Source: an uncultured Pontibacter sp. (GTDB lineage: Bacteria > Bacteroidota > Bacteroidia > Cytophagales > Hymenobacteraceae). Taken from it: DNA of 64,000 bases. How positions within the stretch are numbered: the stretch's first letter is position 1; each line of letters begins with the position of its first letter. Below are positions 1 through 8,248 of this stretch, in pieces. The stretch covers positions 103,531 through 167,530 of the forward strand of contig NZ_CANMNI010000004.1 of the NCBI RefSeq assembly GCF_947499215.1, in the 5' to 3' direction. The position numbers and the translations under genes are program-made. The notes below the pieces were generated by a model. That model searched no databases. It saw only the letters and a program-made list of their open reading frames with translations, and was not told where the DNA came from.

Positions 1-237
1 ATTCTGAAAAGCATGGAGGAGAAAGGCCTTATCTATAAAGTGTCTGACGACAAGGACAAACGGCTGGTGCGGATTTTCCTGACTGAATTAGGGTTGGAGA
101 AAAAAGAAGTGTCACGGCAGACAGTGCTCCATTTTAACCGTAAGGTGCAGGAGGCTATACCGCAGGAGGAATTGAATACCTTTTTCCGGGTGTCAGAGCG
201 CATCATCAACATGATCGAAAATAAAGAGATTTTCTAA
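1..237 (+). CDS. MarR-family transcriptional regulator, C-terminal part
   Basis: The reading frame is open from the first base, so the N-terminus lies outside the window. The visible 78 residues carry the MarR wing ('DDKDKRLVRIFLTELG', where the Asp-x-Arg-type wing tip contacts the minor groove) followed by the long C-terminal dimerisation helix. The stop is 26 nt before a beta-oxidation operon on the same strand. By context it may be the local, acyl-CoA-responsive regulator of that operon; this is inference, since ligand specificity cannot be read from the fragment. The family call is solid. Confidence 0.85.
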   Translation: MLKSMEEKGLIYKVSDDKDKRLVRIFLTELGLEKKEVSRQTVLHFNRKVQEAIPQEELNTFFRVSERIINMIENKEIF

Positions 238-263
238 CCATAGTAGACCATCAAGCTTTTTCT

Positions 264-2666
264 ATGAAAAGAATTATTAAGAAAGTAGCCGTGCTGGGTT
301 CCGGTGTCATGGGCTCCCGCATTGCCTGCCACTTTGCCAACATTGGTATGCAGGTGCTGTTGCTCGACATCGTGCCGCGCGAACTCACCCCCGACGAAGA
401 GAAAAAAGGGTTGACGCTGGAAAGCAAGCATGTCCGCAACCGCATTGTGAACAGTGCGCTGGAGGCTGCCATCAAGTCAAACCCATCGCCGCTCTACCGC
501 AAGTCCGACGCCCGCCTGATCCAAACGGGTAACTTCGAAGACAACATGAAGGACATCGCCACCGCCGACTGGACCATTGAGGTCGTGGTGGAGAACCTGA
601 AGATCAAGAAGACGGTGTTTGATCAGGTGGAAGAGCACCGCAAGCCGGGTACGCTGATCACTTCCAACACATCAGGTATACCGATCCATATGATGCTGGA
701 AGGACGTTCCGACGACTTCAAGAAGCACTTCTGCGGTACGCACTTCTTTAACCCACCGCGTTACCTCAAGCTTTTAGAAATTATACCTACGCCAGAGACC
801 GATCAGGAGGTAGTAGACTTCTTGATGCACTACGGCGATCTATACCTTGGCAAGACTACCGTGTTGGCCAAAGATACACCGGCCTTTATTGCGAACCGTG
901 TGGGTATCTACGCCATCATGCAGGGCCTGCAGGTGATGAACAAACTCGGTCTGAACGTGGATGAAGTGGACCGCATCACGGGTCCGATCATCGGTCGTCC
1001 AAAGTCAGCCACCTTCCGCACACTAGATGTGGTAGGTCTGGATACCTTGGCGAATGTAGCCAACGGACTATACCAGACTGGCGAAAAGGACGAGTCACGT
1101 GAGCTGTTCAAGCTGCCGGACTACCTGCAGAAGATGGTGGAGAACAAATGGCTGGGAGACAAGACTGGTCAGGGTTTCTACAAAAAGACAAAAGACGCCA
1201 AAGGAAAGACTGAGATTCTGACGCTTGACCTGAACTCACTGGAGTACGGACCGAAACAGCGTCCGAAGTTCCAGAGCTTGGAAGTGCTCAAGCCAATCGA
1301 AGATCTGAAAAAGCGCGTGAAGACCTTCTCAAAGCAAAACGACAAGGCTGCGCAATTCTTCAACGAGTCGCTTTATGGACTGTTCCAGTATGTGAGCAAC
1401 CGTATACCTGAGATTTCCGACGAGCTATACCGTATCGACGATGCCATGCGAGCCGGCTTTGGCTGGGAACTTGGGCCGTTCGAGTACTGGGATGCCATTG
1501 GTGCTCGTGAGGCCGTGCAGCGCATGACCGAAGCTGGGTATAAGCCAGCGTCTTGGGTAGAGGAGATGCTGGAGAACGGCAAAGAGTCTTTCTACATCGT
1601 GGAGAACGGCAACCGCCGCTACTACGACATCCAAAGCAAAGAATACAAAGCGATACCGGGTGCCGAGAACTTCATCATTCTCGATAACCTGCGCAGCAAC
1701 AAAGTAGTGTGGAAAAACTCTGGCGCTACCCTGATTGACTTGGGCGACGGTATCCTGAACGTGGAATTCCATACCAAGATGAACACCATCGGTGGTGACG
1801 TGGTACAAGGCCTGAACAAAGGCATCGAGATCGCTGAGAAGGAATTCCGTGGGATGGTAGTGGGCAGTGACGCCGCTAACTTCTCCGCTGGTGCCAACGT
1901 GGGTTTAATCTACATGTATGCTTTGGAGCAGGAGTATGACGAGATTAACTTCATGATCAAGCAATTCCAAGACACCATGATGCGCATGCGCTACTCGGCT
2001 ATACCTGTAGTAGGCGCGCCGCACGGCCTGACCCTAGGCGGTGGCTGCGAACTGAACCTGCATTGCGATCATGTGCAGGCGGCCGCTGAGACCTACATGG
2101 GTCTAGTAGAATTTGGTGTAGGCCTGATACCGGGCGGTGGCGGTACCAAAGAAATGACACTCCGCGCAGCTGAGATGCACGAAGACGGCGACATCGAGTA
2201 CAACACACTCAAGAATATCTACCTCAACATCGGCATGGCCAAGGTGTCCACTTCGGCCAAAGAGGCCTTTGATCTGGGCTTTATGCGCCAAGGCGACGCC
2301 ATTACCCTCAACAACAACCGACTGATTGCGGACGCGAAGGCGCAGGCCATTCGTCTGGCAGAGGCAGGGTATACGCAGCCAGCCAAGAAAACCAAGATAA
2401 AAGTGCAGGGCAAGGGCGCGTTAGGCATGTTCCTGACAGGAGCCAGCGCTATGGTAACAGGCGGCTACATTTCAGAGCATGACCAGAAGATATCGCACAA
2501 GCTGGCTTACGTGATGTGCGGCGGCGACCTCTCTGCCCCGACAGATGTGAGCGAGCAATATCTGTTAGATCTGGAGCGTGAGGCCTTCCTGTCCCTGACC
2601 GGTGAGCGCAAAACGCTTGAGCGTATCCAGAGCATCCTGACTACGGGTAAGCCGCTGAGGAATTAA
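264..2666 (+). CDS. fadN: 3-hydroxyacyl-CoA dehydrogenase / enoyl-CoA hydratase fusion, FadN type
   Basis: An 800-residue bifunctional beta-oxidation enzyme. The dehydrogenase half comes first: NAD-binding glycine motif 'LGSGVMGSRIA' near residue 12, and the catalytic 'GTHFFNPPRYLKLLEIIPT' segment near residue 155. The crotonase half follows: 'LTLGGGCEL' near residue 588 and 'VEFGVGLIPGGGG' near residue 614, each supplying a Glu in the positions used by enoyl-CoA hydratases. Dehydrogenase-first order and about 800 residues match Bacillus FadN rather than E. coli FadB, where the hydratase is N-terminal. The next genes are the thiolase and a 599-residue acyl-CoA dehydrogenase, the same order as fadN-fadA-fadE. 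It is probably co-regulated with the upstream MarR gene. Confidence 0.93.
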   Translation: MKRIIKKVAVLGSGVMGSRIACHFANIGMQVLLLDIVPRELTPDEEKKGLTLESKHVRNRIVNSALEAAIKSNPSPLYRKSDARLIQTGNFEDNMKDIATADWTIEVVVENLKIKKTVFDQVEEHRKPGTLITSNTSGIPIHMMLEGRSDDFKKHFCGTHFFNPPRYLKLLEIIPTPETDQEVVDFLMHYGDLYLGKTTVLAKDTPAFIANRVGIYAIMQGLQVMNKLGLNVDEVDRITGPIIGRPKSATFRTLDVVGLDTLANVANGLYQTGEKDESRELFKLPDYLQKMVENKWLGDKTGQGFYKKTKDAKGKTEILTLDLNSLEYGPKQRPKFQSLEVLKPIEDLKKRVKTFSKQNDKAAQFFNESLYGLFQYVSNRIPEISDELYRIDDAMRAGFGWELGPFEYWDAIGAREAVQRMTEAGYKPASWVEEMLENGKESFYIVENGNRRYYDIQSKEYKAIPGAENFIILDNLRSNKVVWKNSGATLIDLGDGILNVEFHTKMNTIGGDVVQGLNKGIEIAEKEFRGMVVGSDAANFSAGANVGLIYMYALEQEYDEINFMIKQFQDTMMRMRYSAIPVVGAPHGLTLGGGCELNLHCDHVQAAAETYMGLVEFGVGLIPGGGGTKEMTLRAAEMHEDGDIEYNTLKNIYLNIGMAKVSTSAKEAFDLGFMRQGDAITLNNNRLIADAKAQAIRLAEAGYTQPAKKTKIKVQGKGALGMFLTGASAMVTGGYISEHDQKISHKLAYVMCGGDLSAPTDVSEQYLLDLEREAFLSLTGERKTLERIQSILTTGKPLRN

Positions 2667-2765
2667 TGTCTAATGAATAATGGGTAATGAATCATGATTG
2701 TGCTCTTCAGTCAAAGATCTGAGGAATCAACAATCAACCATTTAACAATTTAGCAATCAGAAAAT

Positions 2766-3944
2766 ATGAACAACGCATATATCGTAGCCGGATTTCGTAG
2801 CGCAGTAGGCAAAGCCGGGCGCGGGGGCTTCCGGTTCACCAGACCCGATGACTTGGCCGCTGACGTCATCAAACATCTTTTGGCTTCCGTGCCTTCACTA
2901 GACCCCGAGCGCGTAGACGACCTGATCGTAGGGAACGCCGTGCCGGAAGCGGAGCAAGGCCTGCAGATCGGTCGTATGATTTCTTTGCTGTCCCTGCCCA
3001 TGTCGGTATCGGGTATGACCGTGAACCGCTACTGCGGCTCGGGTGTGGAGACTATTGCCATTGCCAGTAACCGTATCGCGGCAGGTATGGCAGACTGCAT
3101 CATTGCGGGTGGTACGGAGTCTATGTCGATGGTACCAACTGTTGGCTGGAAGACGGTACCTAACTACAACATCGCCAAAAAGAATCCAGACTGGTACCTG
3201 AGCATGGGCCTTACAGCGGAGGCAGTGGCCAAAGACTACAATGTTTCACGTGAAGATCAGGACGAGTTTGCCTATAACTCACACCAAAAAGCCATTAACG
3301 CCATAAAGAGTGGTTTCTTTAAAGAGCAGATCGTGCCGATTACGGTAGAGGAAACCTACATCGACGAGAACGGCAAAAAGAAGACACGCTCTTATGTGGT
3401 AGACACCGATGAAGGCCCACGAGCTGATACTTCTTTGGAGGCTTTAGCTCGCCTGAAGCCGGTGTTCGCAGCTGGCGGTTCTGTAACAGCCGGAAACTCT
3501 TCGCAGACATCTGACGGTGCCGCCTTTGTGATCGTGATGAGCGAGCGCATGGTGAAAGAGCTCAACTTGGAGCCGATCGCGCGCATGGTAAGCTACGGCA
3601 CAGGCGGCGTTGATCCGCGCATCATGGGTATGGGCCCGATCGCAGCCGTGCCAAAAGCACTTAAAATGGCAGGTATGACACTCAACGACATCGACCTGAT
3701 CGAGATGAACGAAGCCTTTGCAGCGCAATCTATCGCTGTGATGCGTCACTTGGACTTTGATCCTGCGAAGCTTAACATCAGTGGTGGCGCCATTGCGTTA
3801 GGTCACCCGCTGGGTTGCTCCGGTGCCAAACTCAGCGTGCAGCAGTTCCACGAACTGCGCCGACTCGGTAAAAAGTACGGCATGGTGACCGCCTGCGTAG
3901 GCGGTGGCCAAGGCGTTGCCGGCATCTACGAATTATTGAAATAA
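2766..3944 (+). CDS. fadA: Acetyl-CoA C-acyltransferase (3-ketoacyl-CoA thiolase)
   Basis: A 392-residue type II thiolase that cleaves 3-ketoacyl-CoA to acetyl-CoA and a shortened acyl-CoA. The nucleophilic Cys is in 'NRYCGSGVE' near residue 90. The catalytic His is in 'ALGHPLGCSGAK' and the second Cys in 'TACVGGGQGVAG' near the C-terminus. The length is typical of the family. It follows fadN after 99 nt of AT-rich repetitive spacer and precedes fadE by 38 nt, so one transcript is likely. All key residues are present. Confidence 0.95.
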   Translation: MNNAYIVAGFRSAVGKAGRGGFRFTRPDDLAADVIKHLLASVPSLDPERVDDLIVGNAVPEAEQGLQIGRMISLLSLPMSVSGMTVNRYCGSGVETIAIASNRIAAGMADCIIAGGTESMSMVPTVGWKTVPNYNIAKKNPDWYLSMGLTAEAVAKDYNVSREDQDEFAYNSHQKAINAIKSGFFKEQIVPITVEETYIDENGKKKTRSYVVDTDEGPRADTSLEALARLKPVFAAGGSVTAGNSSQTSDGAAFVIVMSERMVKELNLEPIARMVSYGTGGVDPRIMGMGPIAAVPKALKMAGMTLNDIDLIEMNEAFAAQSIAVMRHLDFDPAKLNISGGAIALGHPLGCSGAKLSVQQFHELRRLGKKYGMVTACVGGGQGVAGIYELLK

Positions 3945-3982
3945 GAACTAATCTGTACCTAAAACACTAATCATAATCTGCC

Positions 3983-5782
3983 ATGGAAAATGTAACAGAT
4001 AAAAATAAAGCCACTACCGTTCGCGGTGGTGAATTCCTGATCAAAGAAACTGATCCGCAGGACGTATTTATACCTGCCGAGTTTAGCGAGGAGCAGCGCA
4101 TGATGGCGCAAACCTGTCTGGACTTTGTGCGCGAAGAAGTAACTCCACTCCTCGAGCGCCTCGACAACCACGAGGAAGGCCTGATGGAAGGTCTGATGAA
4201 GAAAGCCGGTGAACTCGGGCTGTTCGCGGTATCAATGCCGGAGCAATACGGCGGCCTGAACATGGACTTTAACACCTCGCTTCTGGTAACAGAATCAGTA
4301 GGTGGTGGACACTCGTTCCCGGTGGCTTTTGCGGCGCACACAGGTATAGGCATGCTGCCGATCCTGTACTTCGGTACGGACGAGCAGAAAGAAAAGTACT
4401 TGCCTAAACTGACTTCTGGCGAATGGGCGGCAGCTTACTGCCTTACCGAGCCGGGCTCTGGTTCTGATGCCTTGGCTGCCAAAACCAAAGCCGTACTGAA
4501 CGAAGCAGGCACGCACTATATTCTGAACGGCCAGAAAATGTGGATCACGAACGCTGGCTTTGCCGATGTGTTTATCGTGTTCGCGCAGGTGGACGGCGAC
4601 AAGTTCACGGGCTTTATCGTAGAGAAAGGCTACCCGGGCCTAAGCCTTGGCAACGAAGAGCACAAGATGGGTATCAAAGGTTCTTCTACACGTCAGGTGT
4701 TCCTGTCTGACTGCGAAGTGCCGAAAGAGAACGTGCTGGGCGATATTGGCAAAGGTCACTTGATCGCTTTCAACATCCTGAACATCGGTCGTATCAAGCT
4801 TTGCGCCGCTACCTTGGGTGCCTCTAAAAAAGTGGTAGACTTGTCGGTGAAGTATGCCAACGAGCGTCAGCAGTTCAAATTGCCTATCTCGAAGTTCGGT
4901 GCTATCCGTCACAAACTGGCGGAGCAGGCCATTCGCATTTATGCTGTGGAGTCGGCACTATACCGTTGCGGTATGGATATCTTCCGTAAAGAGCAGGAGC
5001 TGTTGGCAGAAGGCAAAGGCGAGAACGAAGCCATGCTGGGTGCCGCCCGCGAGTTTGCCGTGGAGTGCGCCATGCTGAAAGTAGAAGGCTCCGAAGTACT
5101 CGACTATGTGGTAGACGAAGGCGTGCAGATCTACGGTGGCTACGGCTTCTCAGCCGACTACCCGATGGACCGCGCTTACCGCGACTCCCGCATTAACCGC
5201 ATCTTTGAGGGTACCAACGAGATCAACCGCATGCTCACCGTGGACATGATCCTGAAGAAGGCTATGAACGGCGAGCTTGACCTGATGGGTCCTGCTCAGG
5301 CTGTACAAAGCGAACTGATGGCTATACCTGATTTCGGTGCGGAAGAGGAAGGCCTGTTCGCGGCAGAGTACAAGGCGATCCGCAACCTGAAGAAGGCGAT
5401 CCTGATGGTGGCTGGCACGGCGGTACAGAAGTACATGAACTCACTTGCCAAAGAGCAGGAGATTCTAATGAACATCGCCGACATGGCCATCAAAACCTAC
5501 GTGGCGGAATCAACACTTCTGCGCGTGGAGAAGCTAGTAGGTATGAAAGGCGAGGATGCCGTGGCGAATCAGATCGATATCGTGCGCGTGACCGTGAACG
5601 ATGCTGTAGATACCGCCTTCTTGGCTGGTAAGGATGCCATCGCTTCGATGGTGGAAGGTGATGAGCAGCGTCTGTTGTTTATGGGCCTGAAGCGCTTCAC
5701 CAAGAAAGACCTCTACAACACCAAAGAGGCACGCCGTCGTATAGCAGCTGCTATGATCGACGCAAACGAATTTGTATACTAG
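3983..5782 (+). CDS. fadE: Acyl-CoA dehydrogenase, long form (FadE type)
   Basis: A 599-residue FAD-dependent acyl-CoA dehydrogenase for the first step of beta-oxidation. The family signature 'AAYCLTEPGSGSDA' lies near residue 155. The catalytic Glu is in 'RIFEGTNEINRM' near residue 410. About 180 residues follow the classical core, giving a length like Bacillus FadE (about 590) rather than the 380-residue short-chain enzymes. It is last in the operon, and a clear intrinsic terminator begins 26 nt after its stop. Confidence 0.95.
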   Translation: MENVTDKNKATTVRGGEFLIKETDPQDVFIPAEFSEEQRMMAQTCLDFVREEVTPLLERLDNHEEGLMEGLMKKAGELGLFAVSMPEQYGGLNMDFNTSLLVTESVGGGHSFPVAFAAHTGIGMLPILYFGTDEQKEKYLPKLTSGEWAAAYCLTEPGSGSDALAAKTKAVLNEAGTHYILNGQKMWITNAGFADVFIVFAQVDGDKFTGFIVEKGYPGLSLGNEEHKMGIKGSSTRQVFLSDCEVPKENVLGDIGKGHLIAFNILNIGRIKLCAATLGASKKVVDLSVKYANERQQFKLPISKFGAIRHKLAEQAIRIYAVESALYRCGMDIFRKEQELLAEGKGENEAMLGAAREFAVECAMLKVEGSEVLDYVVDEGVQIYGGYGFSADYPMDRAYRDSRINRIFEGTNEINRMLTVDMILKKAMNGELDLMGPAQAVQSELMAIPDFGAEEEGLFAAEYKAIRNLKKAILMVAGTAVQKYMNSLAKEQEILMNIADMAIKTYVAESTLLRVEKLVGMKGEDAVANQIDIVRVTVNDAVDTAFLAGKDAIASMVEGDEQRLLFMGLKRFTKKDLYNTKEARRRIAAAMIDANEFVY

Positions 5783-5807
5783 ATTCTGACAAATCTATAG
5801 TTTTGGA

Positions 5808-5836
5808 AAGGCTACCTCCGTAGGGGGTAGCCTTTT
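5808..5836 (+). terminator. Intrinsic terminator after fadE
   Basis: A 9-bp stem (5808-5816 with 5826-5834) closes a 9-nt loop, and the 3' arm runs into a T tract. It ends the fadN-fadA-fadE transcript. Confidence 0.9.
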
Positions 5837-5926
5837 TGCTTTAATGAGTTACTGTTGAGTGACTTAATGGTTGAACATGCGTAAACATATCAGAATACCG
5901 AATTGTCATAAAACATAGAGAAAAGT

Positions 5927-6655
5927 ATGGGGGTAACATGCTTGATTCCATGCCATAACGAACGAGACCGCATTGCAGCAGTGCTGGATGCTGTGACCAA
6001 CGTGCATGGTATACAGCAGGTAATCTGCATCGATGACGGGTCGGCTGATGGCACAGCGACAATGGTAAGTAGGCGATGGCCGACTGTGCAAGTCATCCGC
6101 CTTAGCCAAAATCGGGGAAAAGCGGCCGCTATACAGTATGGTCTCCAATTTGTGCAGTATGAGACAGTTCTTCTAATGGATGCCGATCTGCAGGAACTGA
6201 ATGGAACTGAGCTGGAAAAAGCCATCCATGCTTTCCAGAACACGACAAATATTGACATGCTGATCTTGCGGCGGATACGGTCGCCATGGTTTGTGCGCTG
6301 GTACCGAAGCGACATCTTATTATCAGGAGAGCGACTCCTGCGACGATGTGATTTGGAAGAGGTGCTAGCCCAGCCTGTGGCACGTTACCAGCTGGAAGTA
6401 GCCATCAACCGCTACATGATCAAGCGCCACAAACGGGTACGCTGGATGCCTTGGTCAGCCATGAACACTTATAAAGTAGATAAACTCGGAGTGCTGGAGG
6501 GTTCTCGCAGGGAGTTCAAGATGTACGTCGAGATCGTGGATTATGTCGGTTTTGTGCACATGCTGGTGCAGCTAAGCTCCTTTACCCGGAAACTCCGAAA
6601 GCAAAAAAGCGCAACCGGGTCACGGTCACGCTTTCTGCACAGTATAAAACTGTAA
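5927..6655 (+). CDS. Glycosyltransferase family 2 protein
   Basis: A 242-residue single-domain GT2 (GT-A fold) enzyme. It opens with 'VTCLIPCHNERDRI', then 'ICIDDGSADGTA' (nucleotide-sugar binding) and 'LLMDADLQELNG' (the DxD-like metal site). There is no membrane segment and no second domain. It is flanked by the fadE terminator and a convergent gene only 3 nt away, so it stands alone. The acceptor and sugar are unknown. Members of this type often act on polyprenyl-phosphate or surface glycans. Confidence 0.85.
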   Translation: MGVTCLIPCHNERDRIAAVLDAVTNVHGIQQVICIDDGSADGTATMVSRRWPTVQVIRLSQNRGKAAAIQYGLQFVQYETVLLMDADLQELNGTELEKAIHAFQNTTNIDMLILRRIRSPWFVRWYRSDILLSGERLLRRCDLEEVLAQPVARYQLEVAINRYMIKRHKRVRWMPWSAMNTYKVDKLGVLEGSRREFKMYVEIVDYVGFVHMLVQLSSFTRKLRKQKSATGSRSRFLHSIKL

Positions 6656-6658
6656 GTG

Positions 6659-8119
6659 CTATTTGATGTAAAGTCGACGTAACTGTAGGCTGTTCGCTTT
6701 CTTGCTTGGTCGTACCACCGTTACAAGGTCGCGCTCCGAAAGCCAAGCAGTGAAGTCCTTCACATAGGATATATTCTTATCATCGGCTACGTTGAGACCG
6801 GCTGCCTTGGGTGCTTCGGCTTTGCCTGTGCTGGTGTCGATGCGGCGCAGGTATAGGTCATGCTTTCCGTCAAGTTCCTCTAGCGTGAGCAGGTGCAACG
6901 TGTTACCAGTTAGGTGGTGTCTGTAAGAGATACCCGTAAAAGCCTCGTCAGCAGGCGCCTTTTGGTTTTTCATCAGTACAGAGCTCCACGCCGTGCCCAT
7001 GTACTGGTCATAGGCAAACAGATGAATCTCTTTGGCATAGTAAGGCGAGTTCTCACCACCCTCCATGTATTTTTTCTCCGCCAGCACGATCAGTTTTTCA
7101 TCTGGTGTCAGGATCAAATCTGTCAGGTAAATGTCTTCGAGACGATTGGATTTGGCTCCACCGCTTTTGTCAAGGCTGTTCACACTAGCAAGGTACTCCG
7201 GCGTAAACCTGAATTCCTCGGCAAACACCATGTCTTCGTTCTCAAAGTCGAACTTTACTGCTTTCAGGCTGTAGTATTCGCCGGATTTCTCGTCAGCGGT
7301 GAGCACAACGCCATACAGGTTGCCATTGGGCTGCAGGGCATACTTGCTGTCCATGATGTAAACACGCTTACCGTCAAAGATACCCCCCACCAGCACCGAC
7401 ATGCCCTTGGCATCCGGCGACTTCAAGGTATACTGGCGCACGGTGAGGCGGTCCATGTTCTCAGAAATCAAGCTGATAAACTGGTCGCCGGCGTCATTCA
7501 CAATTACCTCAGCTGAAACAATATTGCGCAGGTCGCGCAAATTGTAATCCGTGTCTTTTACTTTCTGTAGTTTACCGTCGTACAGACTACCGCTTATACC
7601 TTGCACCACTTGGTTGCCGGTGGTGCTATACCTGTAGGCCAGCAGTTTAGTGCCGTCAGGCGATATGGCTATACCTGCTTTGCGGGCGCTAGCCGGAGCC
7701 TCAAGCAGCAGTACAGGCTTGTCTTTCTTGCCATTGCCAAGATTGATTCGGTGAGCATGTAGCGCTTGGGTGCCTTGCCCGTTGTCGCGATGGGTTACTA
7801 CCAAGGCGGCATCCCCGTTCTGTACAAATGCCTCTATGGTTTCGTCTCCGGCAAGTGGGATGGTGGCCGACCAAGCTTTCTTGAGCGAGATGTTGTAACG
7901 CTCCACAGCGTATTCGGTAGGTTTGCTTCGGCTAAGAATCACAAAACCATCAGACCCGACAGGAAGTGTCTTGCTGCGGATGCTCTGGTTATACTGGTCT
8001 TCGGTGTTGTCAGGTATATAGCTGAAGGGAACAGACGCGTTGCGACCCTGCGCCAAGGCCGGTGCCATCGCGCAAGACAAAGCCAAAAAGAGGAGCGATA
8101 GAAATTGTAGTGCTTTCAC
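6659..8119 (-). CDS. Secreted protein of unknown function, probably beta-propeller-like
   Basis: A 486-residue protein with a GTG start and a clean signal peptide (residues 1-23, ending 'APALAQG'). The start is supported because the signal peptide follows it immediately. The mature part is rich in short beta-type stretches with recurring 'SPDGTKLLAY' and 'TPDEKLIVLAE' phrases typical of WD40/TolB-like propellers. I do not recognise the family. It is a single gene, convergent with the GT2 gene (3-nt gap). It is probably periplasmic or outer-membrane associated. Confidence 0.7.
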   Translation of the reverse strand: MKALQFLSLLFLALSCAMAPALAQGRNASVPFSYIPDNTEDQYNQSIRSKTLPVGSDGFVILSRSKPTEYAVERYNISLKKAWSATIPLAGDETIEAFVQNGDAALVVTHRDNGQGTQALHAHRINLGNGKKDKPVLLLEAPASARKAGIAISPDGTKLLAYRYSTTGNQVVQGISGSLYDGKLQKVKDTDYNLRDLRNIVSAEVIVNDAGDQFISLISENMDRLTVRQYTLKSPDAKGMSVLVGGIFDGKRVYIMDSKYALQPNGNLYGVVLTADEKSGEYYSLKAVKFDFENEDMVFAEEFRFTPEYLASVNSLDKSGGAKSNRLEDIYLTDLILTPDEKLIVLAEKKYMEGGENSPYYAKEIHLFAYDQYMGTAWSSVLMKNQKAPADEAFTGISYRHHLTGNTLHLLTLEELDGKHDLYLRRIDTSTGKAEAPKAAGLNVADDKNISYVKDFTAWLSERDLVTVVRPSKKANSLQLRRLYIK

Positions 8120-8248
8120 GGTATGGTATTAGGTATAGAGTTGACTTATCTGGTAAAGAAGCATATAAATTTGCTGCAAGCCGCTAAACTTTGCAAGTAA
8201 AGTTGCACAAAAATAATACCCTGTTTCGCGTGGAACCTCGGCGAGCGC

